Assembly: GCF_009909235.1 (NCBI RefSeq)
Contig: NZ_JAAAPO010000003.1
Coordinates: forward strand, 496,001-560,000
DNA: 64,000 bases
Direction: 5' to 3'
DNA from: Novosphingobium ovatum
GTDB taxonomy: Bacteria; Pseudomonadota; Alphaproteobacteria; Sphingomonadales; Sphingomonadaceae
Both the position numbers and the translations under genes were made by a program. Each line of letters opens with the position of its first letter. The stretch's first letter is position 1. Positions 9,499-17,720 of the stretch are shown piece after piece. The notes under the pieces were generated by a model that saw only the letters and a list, made by a program, of their open reading frames with translations, ran no database searches and had not been told where the DNA came from.

Positions 9499-11403
9499 AT
9501 GAGTGAGGCATACGCGCGCAGCTTTGAAGCGAGCATCAGCGACCGCGAGGGGTTCTGGATGCAGGCGGCTCAGGCGGTGGACTGGGTGCAATCGCCCAGC
9601 TGCGCGTATGATCCGGCCGGGGCCGATGGGCGCGGCTGGTTTCCCGGCGCAACGCTGAACACGGCCCATAACTGCATCGACCGCCATGTCGAGGCCGGGC
9701 GCGGCGCAACGCAGGCGCTGATCTACGACAGCCCCGTGACCGACACCGTGCAGACCTGGACCTATGCCCAATTGCAGGCAGAGGTGGGGCGCGTGGCCGC
9801 CATGCTGGCGCGGCTGAATGTGGCGCGCGGCGACCGGGTGATCATCTATATGCCGATGATCCCGCAGACGGTGTTTGCCATGCTGGCCTGTGCGCGGCTG
9901 GGGGCGGTGCATTCGGTGGTGTTTGGCGGCTTTGCCCCGCTGGAACTGGCCAAGCGGATTGATGACGCCACCCCGCGCATCGTGCTGACCGCCAGTTGCG
10001 GGATCGAGGGCGCGCGCACCATCGCGTACAAGCCCATGGTGGACGAGGCATTGGCGCTGGCCCAGCATCAGCCCGACCATGTGGTCCTGTTCCAGCGCGA
10101 GCGTTTGTCCGGCGAACTGACCGCTCCGCGCGACATCGACTGGATGGCGCTGCATGGCCAATGCGCCGCTGATCCCGTCCCCCCGGCGGCGGAGATGGCG
10201 GCCGATGATCCGCTGTATATTCTCTATACCAGCGGCACCACCGGCACGCCCAAGGGCGTTGTGCGCGAAAACGGCGGTCATGCCGTGGCGCTGACATGGA
10301 GCATGGCCAATATCTATGGCATCGGGCAGGGCGATGTGTTCTGGGCCGCGTCCGATGTGGGCTGGGTGGTGGGCCACTCGTATATTGTTTACGCCCCGCT
10401 GCTGGTGGGGGCGACCACCGTCTTGTTCGAGGGCAAGCCGGTCGGCACGCCTGACGCGGGCACCTTCTGGCGGGTGATGAGCCGCCATGGGGTCAAGGCG
10501 TTCTTTACCGCGCCCACCGCCATCCGCGCCGTGCGCAAGGAGGACCCCGATGCACATTTCCTGCGCCAGATTGGCACGGGGGAATGCCGGGTGATCTTTC
10601 TGGCGGGGGAGCGCGCCGATCCCGACACCATCGCCTGGGCCGAGGGGATGACCGGCCTGCCTGTCATCGACCATTGGTGGCAGACCGAACTGGGCTGGCC
10701 GGGGGTGGCGACCTGCTATGCGCTGGGCGACACGCGGCGGCGGCGGGGCAGCGCGGGCTTTCCGGTGCCGGGCTATGAATTCGCCATTCTGGGCGATGAT
10801 GGCAAACCGCTGGGGCGTGAGGCTTCGGGCTTTGTCGCGGTGCGCGAGCCCTTGCCGCCCGGCGCCTTCCGCACATTGTGGAACAACAAGGCGGGCTGGG
10901 AAAAGAATTTTGCCGCTTTCCCCGGTTGGTACGAGACGGGCGATGCCGGGTTCATCGACGCCGACGGGTTCATCCACATCATGGGCCGCACCGATGACAT
11001 CATCAATGTGGCCGGGCACCGCCTGTCCACCGGCCAGATGGAGCAGATCGTCGCCGCGCAGGACGGCATTGCCGAATGCGCGGTGATCGGCGCGGATGAC
11101 GCGATCAAGGGCATGGTGCCGATCGCCTTTGTCGTGCCGCGCGCTGGCGCGGAAAATGACCCCACCACGGCCAAGCGGGTGATCGCGGCCGTGCGGGCCG
11201 AACTGGGCGCGGTGGCGGCGCTGAAGACCGCGCATGTGGTTCAGGCCCTGCCCAAGACGCGATCGGGCAAGATCTTGCGCAACCTGTTGCGCAAGATCGC
11301 CAATGGCGAGGCATGGACCGTGCCGCCGACCATTGACGATCCCAGCCTACCTGCCGCGATTGCCGCGGTGATGGCGCAGGACGCGGCCCACATGCCGGGG
11401 TGA
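9499..11403 (+). CDS. prpE: Propionyl-CoA synthetase (AMP-forming)
   Basis: The 634-residue cytoplasmic enzyme belongs to the Acs family but has PrpE features: the adenylation loop YTSGTTGTPKG (residue ~243) followed by VVRENGGHAVAL, as in PrpE proteins, FLAGERADPDT, WWQTELGWPG, WYETGDAGF and the C-terminal [13 protein letters not shown] with the acetylatable lysine near residue 586. The expected reaction is propionate + ATP + CoA to propionyl-CoA + AMP + PPi. The start at 9499 is preferred over an in-frame ATG at 9487 because GAGGA lies five bases before it. It probably forms a unit with the upstream acetyltransferase gene. No methylcitrate-cycle genes are in the window. A related short acyl-CoA synthetase specificity is possible. 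Confidence 0.88.
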   Translation: MSEAYARSFEASISDREGFWMQAAQAVDWVQSPSCAYDPAGADGRGWFPGATLNTAHNCIDRHVEAGRGATQALIYDSPVTDTVQTWTYAQLQAEVGRVAAMLARLNVARGDRVIIYMPMIPQTVFAMLACARLGAVHSVVFGGFAPLELAKRIDDATPRIVLTASCGIEGARTIAYKPMVDEALALAQHQPDHVVLFQRERLSGELTAPRDIDWMALHGQCAADPVPPAAEMAADDPLYILYTSGTTGTPKGVVRENGGHAVALTWSMANIYGIGQGDVFWAASDVGWVVGHSYIVYAPLLVGATTVLFEGKPVGTPDAGTFWRVMSRHGVKAFFTAPTAIRAVRKEDPDAHFLRQIGTGECRVIFLAGERADPDTIAWAEGMTGLPVIDHWWQTELGWPGVATCYALGDTRRRRGSAGFPVPGYEFAILGDDGKPLGREASGFVAVREPLPPGAFRTLWNNKAGWEKNFAAFPGWYETGDAGFIDADGFIHIMGRTDDIINVAGHRLSTGQMEQIVAAQDGIAECAVIGADDAIKGMVPIAFVVPRAGAENDPTTAKRVIAAVRAELGAVAALKTAHVVQALPKTRSGKILRNLLRKIANGEAWTVPPTIDDPSLPAAIAAVMAQDAAHMPG

Positions 11404-11496
11404 TAAGGGCCTGATCCACCGGGCCATAAGGCGGTCTGCGCGATGCCCTGCGCTCCCCACAGGCCGCAGGGGCATGGGCGCGATCGTGGGGTGCGG

Positions 11497-11539
11497 CAAC
11501 AACAGCCGGATGGTGCGGGAGCCTGTCCGGCTGTTGTTG
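11497..11539 (+). terminator. Strong inverted repeat after prpE
   Basis: Thirteen-base arms CAACAACAGCCGG and CCGGCTGTTGTTG form a perfect stem with a 17-base loop. It is followed only by TGTCT, so termination is plausible but not certain. A second, smaller repeat CTGTTG/CAACAG lies within 11555-11585. Confidence 0.5.
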
Positions 11540-11626
11540 TGTCTGCCGCGGGTGGCCGGGCTGTTGCTGCATCGCAACAGAATGTTCGGAAATAGAAACA
11601 CTTGTGTCAGTGAAGGGCAAAGTTTA

Positions 11627-11689
11627 TTGTCTACCGCACAGGTAGAGCGCAATGTCGGCCCAACGCAGGGGCTTCCCTACCTGCGACAA
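11627..11689 (+). promoter_or_regulatory. Leader with two mutually exclusive hairpins upstream of a TonB-dependent receptor
   Basis: One hairpin is CTACC (11631-11635) with GGTAG (11641-11645). The alternative pairs CAGGTAG (11639-11645) with CTACCTG (11677-11683), extended by TTGTC (11627-11631) with GACAA (11685-11689). The second structure ends a few bases before the GAGG ribosome binding site at 11692, so switching could affect translation. No known riboswitch consensus was recognised. Confidence 0.4.
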
Positions 11690-11700
11690 ATGAGGTCGTC

Positions 11701-14091
11701 ATGTCTCCTATTCGTCAGATTTCGCTGGTTTCGGCCAGCCTGTTGGCTGTTGCCATCGCCGTTCCCGCCTTTGCCGCTGATGCCGCGCCCGCGCCCGGTG
11801 ATATCGTCGTTACCGGCAGCCGCGCCGCCGCCCGGTCCAAGCTGGACACGGCCGTGCCGGTCGATGTTGTCTCGGCAGCTTCGCTCTCGCGGCAGGGGAC
11901 GCCCGAACTGGCCACGGCGCTGGCCAATGTCACTCCCTCGATCGATTTCCCGCGCCCTTCGGCCAATGATGGCACCGATGCCATCCGCCCTGCGACGTTG
12001 CGCGGCCTCTCGCCCGATCAGACGCTGGTGCTGATCAATGGCGTGCGCGGGCATAGCTCGGCCTATCTGAACGTCAACGGCACGGTCGGGCGCGGTTCGG
12101 CCGCGGTCGATCTGAACACCATCCCCACCGCCGCGCTGGAAACGGTTGAGGTGCTGCGCGATGGGGCGGCGGCGCAATATGGGTCTGACGCGATCGCGGG
12201 CGTGGTCAACCTGCGCCTGCGCGCGGCCGATCATGGCGGTGGGCTGACCGTCACGGGCGGGGTGCATGCCACCAATTACACCGCCGCGCGCGGGTCGCAC
12301 AGCCGCGTGGGTGAGCCGGTCTATCAGGTGTCGGGCTGGCAGGGGATGAAGCTGCTGGGCGATGGTTACCTGACGCTGTCGGGGGAATATGTCCACCGTT
12401 CGCCCACCAACCGCGCCGATCTGGACCCGCGCGTGACGCCCAATGCGGTGATCGCCCGCTTTGGCGACCCAGAGGTTGATTCCTATTCCGCCTATGCCAA
12501 TTTCGGCAAGCCGCTGGAAAGTGGCGCGCAGATCTATGGCTGGGCCGGGTGGCAGTACCGCAAGAGCCAGTCGGCGGCCTTCCCCCGTCTGGCCAGCGCG
12601 ATGTCGGCGGTGGGGCTGAGCACGCTCTACCCCAACGGTTTCCTGCCGCTGATCGAAAGCCGCTCGAAGGATTTTACCACCGCGCTGGGCATCAAGGGTG
12701 AGCAGTTCGGCTGGGCCATGGATCTCAAGGCCAGCTATGGCCGCAATGTCATTTCGCTGCGCACGCGCAATTCGGCCAATTACACCTATGGCGCGGCGAC
12801 CCAGACCAGTTTCTATGACGGCGAGTTGTCCTATGGCCAGTTGACCGCCGGGCTGGACGCATCGCGCAAGTTTGACTTGGGCCAGGGGCTGAACGTGGCG
12901 TGGGGCGCGGAATTCCGCCGCGAAACCTATGGCATCAAGGCGGGCGAGGCGGCCTCGTATGACTATGGTACGGCCTATCCGACCCAGACGCCGGGCGCGC
13001 AGGGCTTTGGCGGGTTTTCGCCGCGCAATGTGGTGAATGCCAACCGCACCGCGTTGTCGGCCTATCTGGATCTGGAACTTCGCCCGGTGCAGGCGCTGTT
13101 GCTGGGGGCCGCGGGGCGGTTTGAACATTACGCCGACTTTGGCGATACCGCCAATGGCAAGCTGTCGGCGCGTTATGACATCGCGCCCGCGCTGGCGCTG
13201 CGTGGGTCGGTGTCGACGGGCTTCCGCGCGCCTTCGCTGCAGCAGCAGTATTACACCTCGATCAGCTCGGTCGTGACCAGCGGCGTGGTGCAGCTGACCG
13301 GCACGTTCCCTTCGGTCAGCGCGGTGGGTACGGCGCTGGGCGGCGTGGCGCTGCGCCCGGAAAAGTCGGTGAACTTCTCGGCCGGGACGGTGGTGCGTCT
13401 GGGCGGGCTGGACATCACGGTCGATGGCTATCTGATCAAGGTGCGTGACGCGCTGGCCTTGTCGGAAAACATCGCGGCCAGCTTCAGCTCGCAGGTGTCC
13501 ACTCTGCTGGCCAGCACCGGCACGGGGGCGCAGGCGGCGCGCTTCTTCATCAACGGTCTGCATGTCACCACGCAGGGCATTGATGTTGTGGCCCATTACA
13601 AGCTGAAGGAAACGCCGGTCGGCACCTTTGACTTTACCCTGTCGGGCAATGTCAACAAGGTGACCGTGGATTCGGTGCCTACCAACACCGCCGTTGCGCT
13701 GACCCCCACGCCCACCCTGTTTGCCCGCAGCCGCATCGGCGCGATCCAGCAGGGCACGCCGGGGGAAAAGATCGTCGGCTCGGTGGACTGGAGCCATGGG
13801 GCGGTCTCGGCCACGGCGCGGGTCAGCTATTACGGCAATGTCACCGTGGTGGGCAGCGCGGCGGCCAGCGACTATCGCACGGGCCGTCATGCGGTGACCG
13901 ATCTGGAAGTGCGTTTCGCGCCCAAGGGCAGCGGGTTCAATTTCGCGCTGGGCGCCAACAATCTGCTGGATGTCTATCCCGATGCAACGCCGGCCTCGCT
14001 GAACAGCAATGGCGTGGTGGCTTTCCCCTATTACTCGCCGTTTGGGTATAACGGGCGCTATCTCTACGCCCGCGTTGGCGTGAAGTGGTAA
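11701..14091 (+). CDS. TonB-dependent outer membrane receptor
   Basis: The 796-residue protein begins with a signal peptide (MSPIRQISLVSASLLAVAIA, cleaved near AFA). It has the TonB-box-like segment GDIVVTGSRAA and a plug domain containing QTLVLINGVRGH, VEVLRDGAAAQYGSDAIAGVVN and other receptor consensus pieces. The C-terminal barrel has the TonB-dependent signature around LRPEKSVNFSAG and ends YLYARVGVKW with a terminal aromatic residue. Such receptors import siderophores, cobalamin, glycans or other large nutrients using TonB energy. The substrate cannot be read from the sequence and no siderophore or glycan genes are adjacent. It is followed by a bidirectional terminator shared with the DUF4402 gene on the other strand. 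Confidence 0.92.
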   Translation: MSPIRQISLVSASLLAVAIAVPAFAADAAPAPGDIVVTGSRAAARSKLDTAVPVDVVSAASLSRQGTPELATALANVTPSIDFPRPSANDGTDAIRPATLRGLSPDQTLVLINGVRGHSSAYLNVNGTVGRGSAAVDLNTIPTAALETVEVLRDGAAAQYGSDAIAGVVNLRLRAADHGGGLTVTGGVHATNYTAARGSHSRVGEPVYQVSGWQGMKLLGDGYLTLSGEYVHRSPTNRADLDPRVTPNAVIARFGDPEVDSYSAYANFGKPLESGAQIYGWAGWQYRKSQSAAFPRLASAMSAVGLSTLYPNGFLPLIESRSKDFTTALGIKGEQFGWAMDLKASYGRNVISLRTRNSANYTYGAATQTSFYDGELSYGQLTAGLDASRKFDLGQGLNVAWGAEFRRETYGIKAGEAASYDYGTAYPTQTPGAQGFGGFSPRNVVNANRTALSAYLDLELRPVQALLLGAAGRFEHYADFGDTANGKLSARYDIAPALALRGSVSTGFRAPSLQQQYYTSISSVVTSGVVQLTGTFPSVSAVGTALGGVALRPEKSVNFSAGTVVRLGGLDITVDGYLIKVRDALALSENIAASFSSQVSTLLASTGTGAQAARFFINGLHVTTQGIDVVAHYKLKETPVGTFDFTLSGNVNKVTVDSVPTNTAVALTPTPTLFARSRIGAIQQGTPGEKIVGSVDWSHGAVSATARVSYYGNVTVVGSAAASDYRTGRHAVTDLEVRFAPKGSGFNFALGANNLLDVYPDATPASLNSNGVVAFPYYSPFGYNGRYLYARVGVKW

Positions 14092-14141
14092 GCTGATCCC
14101 CTGATCCCCGGTGGCCGTTCTGGCCGCCGGGACGGGGTGCT

Positions 14142-14183
14142 AAAAAGGGGCGCTCTTCTGGTCCAGAAGAACGCCCCTTTCCC
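14142..14183. terminator. Bidirectional terminator between the TonB receptor and a DUF4402 gene
   Basis: AAAAAGGGGCG...TCTTCTGG pairs with CCAGAAGA...CGCCCCTTT, with one internal mismatch. The stem is flanked by an A-run on one side and a T-run on the other, so it can end transcripts from both strands. Confidence 0.75.
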
Positions 14184-14211
14184 TTGCGACCGCGCCAGGG
14201 ATCCAGATCGG

Positions 14212-14835
14212 TCAGTTATAGCTGACCATCGCTGAATAGCTGCCGGTGTAGACACCGGGGGTAATTGTCGAGGGCACCGTCAACGTGCCGCCCACGGTAA
14301 AGCTGCCGTTGCCGCTGCCGCTGAGCGTGGCATTCAGACGCGAGGGCGTGGTGGTAAAGCTCATCGAGCGCGAGCCGCGCGTCACCGTGCCGCTGGTGGT
14401 GGCAATGGCAAAGGCGCGGTTGGGATCGCCCGTCACGCGGAACGAGTCCGCCGTGGTGGACGATCCGGGGACGAAGCGCACGCCAGAGGTCGCCGTGCCG
14501 CTGCCCGAGGTGCTGACGACCACCGTGCCGCCGGTGCCCACCGTGAACTTGCCAAACGAGAGCGCTGCGCTGCCCGAGGACGAGGAGGACGAGCCGTGGT
14601 GGTCATCATCATCGTCATCATCGTCATCATCTTCATGGCCTTCGCCGCTGCTGCTGCCATGGATCAGGCGGATCGGCTTGACCACCTGAGCGGTCGACGC
14701 GCCTGCCTTGGTGCTGGTGTTGCCGCTGGCGGCCAGCGCGCTGTGGGGCGCGGCCAGCAGGGCAATGGCGGTCAGCAACAGGGCCAGCGTAGCGGGCTGG
14801 GCAGGGTGACGAGCGAGGGCGGTGGTCGTTTCCAT
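14212..14835 (-). CDS. DUF4402 secreted protein with poly-Asp loop; candidate pilin-like subunit
   Basis: The 207-residue protein has a hydrophobic signal region ending ALAASG, then a DUF4402 beta-sandwich: ALSFGKFTVGTGGTVVVS, TTSGTVTRGSRSMSFTTTPS and FTVGGTLTVPSTITPGVYTG. It ends YSAMVSYN, with Tyr next to last and Gly 14 residues from the end, the classical chaperone-usher subunit signature. Between IRLIHGS and ALSFG lies a variable loop with ten consecutive Asp, two His and a Ser-rich stretch, absent from the homologues at 56-58 kb. Expected to be exported to the periplasm or cell surface. Function is unproven; it is one of eight related proteins in the window. An Asp-rich loop could bind cations. 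Confidence 0.8.
   Translation of the reverse strand: METTTALARHPAQPATLALLLTAIALLAAPHSALAASGNTSTKAGASTAQVVKPIRLIHGSSSGEGHEDDDDDDDDDDHHGSSSSSSGSAALSFGKFTVGTGGTVVVSTSGSGTATSGVRFVPGSSTTADSFRVTGDPNRAFAIATTSGTVTRGSRSMSFTTTPSRLNATLSGSGNGSFTVGGTLTVPSTITPGVYTGSYSAMVSYN
14602..14631 (-). repeat. GAT/GAC trinucleotide repeat encoding ten Asp
   Basis: Ten consecutive Asp codons (GAT or GAC) within the DUF4402 gene at 14212-14835. The unit is three bases, so slippage would change loop length without a frameshift. Confidence 0.8.
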
Positions 14836-15165
14836 GCCCGGAGAACTACGGGTAACACTGTTTAACGAGTGGTAAGGGGGCTGGCTAACAACAGGTTAAC
14901 GGCCCGGTAACGCGCAACAGCCGCAGAAATCCGGGCTTTTTGCCTGTAAAAAATCTGCAATCATCGGCAAAAGCCTGTGTGCGGCGCGGGAAAATGCCCA
15001 TTCTGAACGCAGAGAAGTGTTAACGCGATTCCGCTACCTTGCATTAAGCATGGCAGGCAAAAGCCTGAATAATGTGCGAAAAATGGCAAAATGGGCGCCA
15101 ACCAGCCGGTCGACGCCCCACAGGCGGCACGCTGGCCGCCCGCCCCCAAACAGGGGATGCTGTGT
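14836..15165. other. Intergenic region between two DUF4402 genes
   Basis: No gene is supported in this 330-bp gap. It contains two exact copies of GGCAAAAGCCTG (14966-14977 and 15056-15067), exactly 90 bp apart, each with a self-complementary AGGC/GCCT core or near-core, and several T-rich stretches. It probably holds the promoter for the minus-strand gene ending at 14212. Confidence 0.4.
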
Positions 15166-15714
15166 TCAGTTATAGGTCAACAGCGCGGCATAGCTGCCGC
15201 TATAGACGCCCGGCGCGATCTGGGCGGGCACTTCCAGCGTGCCGCCGACGGTAAAGGTATCGCGCCCCAGAATGTTCAACGTCCCGGCGGATTTGGACGG
15301 GGTGGTGGTAAAGCTCATGCTGTAGTTGCCGTAAGTGACGGTGCCGCTGGTGGTGGCCACGGTATAGGCACGCTGGGCATCGCCGGTGATCGAGAACACA
15401 TCGGCGCTGACCGAGGAATCGCTGACGAATTGCACATCGCCCGCCACCGACCCGCTGCTGCCGGTCGAGACCGTGACATGGCCGCCGCCGCTGCCGGTGG
15501 TGAACTTGCCAAAGGAGAGCGTGGCCGAGGCAACTGATTGGGTGGTGCTGGCCGCGGCCATCAGCCCGGTGGCGATGCGGCCGTGGATCAGGGTGACGGG
15601 GCTGACCACCCGCGCCGTGGCATCGCCCGACCGGGCAGAGGCATTGCCGCCCGCGTGGGCCGTGCCGGCAACCGCCGTGCACAATAGCGCGGCGGTGATC
15701 ATCAGGCGCCGCAT
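15166..15714 (-). CDS. DUF4402 secreted protein, candidate pilin-like subunit
   Basis: The 182-residue protein has a signal peptide MRRLMITAALLCTAVAGTAHA and DUF4402 motifs TLSFGKFTTGSGG, TTSGTVTYGNYSMSFTTTPS and FTVGGTLEVPAQIAPG. It ends YAALLTYN with penultimate Tyr and Gly at position -14. The loop between VTLIHG and TLSFG is about 20 residues long and unlike that of its neighbours. In-frame ATGs at 15750 and 15759 would place a polar stretch before the signal peptide, so 15714 is preferred; no start has a clear Shine-Dalgarno sequence. It lies between two other DUF4402 genes on the same strand. Surface or periplasmic role inferred. Confidence 0.75.
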   Translation of the reverse strand: MRRLMITAALLCTAVAGTAHAGGNASARSGDATARVVSPVTLIHGRIATGLMAAASTTQSVASATLSFGKFTTGSGGGHVTVSTGSSGSVAGDVQFVSDSSVSADVFSITGDAQRAYTVATTSGTVTYGNYSMSFTTTPSKSAGTLNILGRDTFTVGGTLEVPAQIAPGVYSGSYAALLTYN

Positions 15715-15881
15715 GGGTGAGCGGCAGGGGGAGAGGGGAAACTGGACCATGCCCGCCATTGTGCGGGCTTGGGTTTGCGATGGTCTTCAGTAATGCGCTA
15801 AACGGGCGTTAAGGCATTGCGTGGATTGGGTTTTGCGTCAGGCGCAGAATGACGTTAGCGCCGCGTTTACCATGGCAAGGC

Positions 15882-16475
15882 TCAGTTATAGGCGACCATG
15901 GCCGAATAGCTGCCGGTGTAGACGCCCGGTGCGATTGCCGCCGGGACAGTCAGCGTGCCGCCCACGGTAAAGCTGCCCGCGCCCGCGTTGCTCAACGTGC
16001 CGCTGAGCGCCGAAGGGCTGGTCGAAAAGCTCATCGAGGCGCTGCCGCGCGTGACCGTGCCGCTGGTCGTGGCGATCGAGAAAGCGCGCGAAGGGTCGCC
16101 TGTCACCTGGAATTCATCCTCGCTGACCGAGGAGCCGGGGACAAAGCGCGTGTCGCCGCCCGTGCTGCCCGACCCGCTGGCGCTGACTGTGACCGTGCCG
16201 CCGGCGGGGCCTGCGGTGAACTTGCCAAAGGACAGTTCGGCATTGCCAGAGGCGCGGCTGCGCCCGTTGCTGGCGATGGCGCTGACCACCGCGCCGTGGT
16301 TGCGGGCGTGGTACAGGGTGATGGGCGCGATGACCTCTGACACCGCAACGCCAGCCTTGGTGGCGGAGGGTTGGGCGGCCTGCGCAACCGATGGCGCAAC
16401 GCTCAGCAACAGCGCGGCCATGCCGGACAGATGCGGCAGGCGGGGGAGGGCGGAACGGAAAAGCGCAGGCGTCAT
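15882..16475 (-). CDS. DUF4402 secreted protein, candidate pilin-like subunit
   Basis: The 197-residue protein has a long signal sequence (MTPALFRSALPRLPHLSGMA with cleavage near AQAA), then ELSFGKFTAGPAGGTVTV, TTSGTVTRGSASMSFSTSPS and FTVGGTLTVPAAIAPGVYTG. It ends YSAMVAYN with Tyr at -2 and Gly at -14. The loop after ITLYHA is long (about 25 residues) and unique. An alternative ATG at 16514 would add 13 residues. It is the first gene of the minus-strand DUF4402 trio at 14-16.5 kb, about 35 kb away from the chaperone and usher genes. Function inferred from family resemblance within this window. Confidence 0.75.
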   Translation of the reverse strand: MTPALFRSALPRLPHLSGMAALLLSVAPSVAQAAQPSATKAGVAVSEVIAPITLYHARNHGAVVSAIASNGRSRASGNAELSFGKFTAGPAGGTVTVSASGSGSTGGDTRFVPGSSVSEDEFQVTGDPSRAFSIATTSGTVTRGSASMSFSTSPSALSGTLSNAGAGSFTVGGTLTVPAAIAPGVYTGSYSAMVAYN

Positions 16476-16939
16476 ATACGTTGTTATACGGATGCGCGGT
16501 TTCGCGTTTGCCAAACCAAATGCTTAATGCCGGGTAAACTGCGATCCTGCGCGGATACCCTTGGCGCGCGTGGGCGGCCAAGGGGCGCGTGGCAAAGGCG
16601 GGCATGTCAGGCCGGCGCTGGGGCGCCCTGTGCCGGGGGCTGTGTGGCGGCCCCCTGTCAGAGCTTTGGCTCTGCCCCGATGCGAATGGCCGGCGGGCGT
16701 GAGCAGTCTGACCGGCGCGACCCTGTGGCAGATCGGCGGGCGGGCGCGCGGGCCTCGCTGTGGGGCGCCTGCCGGGGTGTGCCGTCTGCGGTTACGGGCG
16801 CGGTGTGGGGGGGTGAAGCTCTGCCCCCACGGCCACCAGCGCCGACCTGTCACCCCACCACCTGCCTGTGCGCGTGGGGCATGGCGGAGGATGGCATGGG
16901 GTGTACCGCAGGGGGCGGGGTGTAGGACAGGGGTTTTGT
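16476..16939. other. GC-rich intergenic stretch with no recognised gene
   Basis: About 460 bp without a reading frame resembling a known protein in either direction. It contains a small perfect hairpin, CAGAGC-TTTG-GCTCTG (16659-16674), and a sharp change to AT-rich sequence near 16930. It could be decayed coding DNA or an unrecognised small RNA. I see nothing decisive. Confidence 0.3.
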
Positions 16940-17548
16940 TTATAGTGCTAAGCGCGATCGGCAAAGTAAGGAGAATGACGTGAATGAATCGTATAAATCG
17001 GTGCATCCTTCGTTTATTGTTTTTATTTTTTCATAAACGTCTTTATTTACCTGCCATTCATCGAAATCTTGAGGGATGATGGAAAGTCTATCTCCGCGAT
17101 GTGTTGAGTTAGCATTGTAAGAAATGAGTATTGAAAGCGCCTTTGCCTTGATTTTTATTTTGTTCCAATGCTCTTGAATAATTATGTCAGAGAAAGTGTC
17201 ATATGGTCCGTGCATGTGAGCAATATATCCTATAGGATATGTTTCTTCACTTTTAAAACTAGATTTGAAATCGTGGTCTTTTAAAAAATCTAAAAGCGAT
17301 TGATCGAATGAATCGCATATTCTTTTAAAGAGTTCGATGTCTGCTGGGCTTGGGATTTTTTGATCCGAAATTTCCGCAAAGATCCAAGTAAGGGCTGCGG
17401 TGAAAATTAAAGCTGCTTTTGGTAAAGAAAATTCACCAAAATTGCCGAGTGGAATACCATTTATAACTGCGCCGACGAATGCAATACCTGCTAAAATTCG
17501 CCCTTTTGTGCTGGCTAATGCTTTTGTAATGGGATGAGGGATGTGCAT
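16940..17548 (-). CDS. Hypothetical AT-rich orphan protein with N-terminal membrane segments
   Basis: The 202-residue protein is not recognised. Residues ~15-60 contain two hydrophobic segments (ILAGIAFVGAVINGIPLG and ALIFTAALTWIFA), followed by a soluble, charged C-terminal part with many Lys, Ile, Asn and Phe (FDQSLLDFLKDHDF, HWNKIKIKAKALSILISYN). Base composition is strikingly AT-rich compared with every neighbour, and the frame uses AT-ending codons throughout. That indicates a real but recently acquired gene rather than a shadow frame. It lies alone between an empty GC-rich gap and the typA terminator. An inner membrane anchored sensor or effector is possible, but no function is claimed. 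Confidence 0.65.
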   Translation of the reverse strand: MHIPHPITKALASTKGRILAGIAFVGAVINGIPLGNFGEFSLPKAALIFTAALTWIFAEISDQKIPSPADIELFKRICDSFDQSLLDFLKDHDFKSSFKSEETYPIGYIAHMHGPYDTFSDIIIQEHWNKIKIKAKALSILISYNANSTHRGDRLSIIPQDFDEWQVNKDVYEKIKTINEGCTDLYDSFTSFSLLCRSRLAL

Positions 17549-17653
17549 TGGATGAAAATGTCATAAAATTTGTTCAGAGGGAAGTATCGGGATTGCAAAC
17601 GGCCCCCGCCCTTTGCCCGCCGGAGGCATCTTTCCCCTTCCAAAACCCCAAAC

Positions 17654-17693
17654 AAAAAAAAGCCGGACGGGGCATCCCCATCCGGCCTTTTTT
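17654..17693 (-). terminator. Terminator downstream of typA
   Basis: AGCCGGA-cGGGG pairs with CCCCa-TCCGGC around a three-base loop, with A-runs on one side and T-runs on the other. It lies 28 bp after the typA stop on the minus strand and could work in both directions. Confidence 0.8.
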
Positions 17694-17720
17694 GTGTCTC
17701 ACGCAACTTTCGCGTCAGGC

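Noticed and set aside
11404..11700. Cobalamin or other known riboswitch upstream of the TonB receptor
   Set aside because: No B12-box or other familiar conserved core was recognised, so only alternative hairpins are reported.
11677..13890. 737-codon minus-strand frame opposite the TonB receptor
   Set aside because: Shadow of the receptor gene; no motifs, and composition typical of antisense frames.
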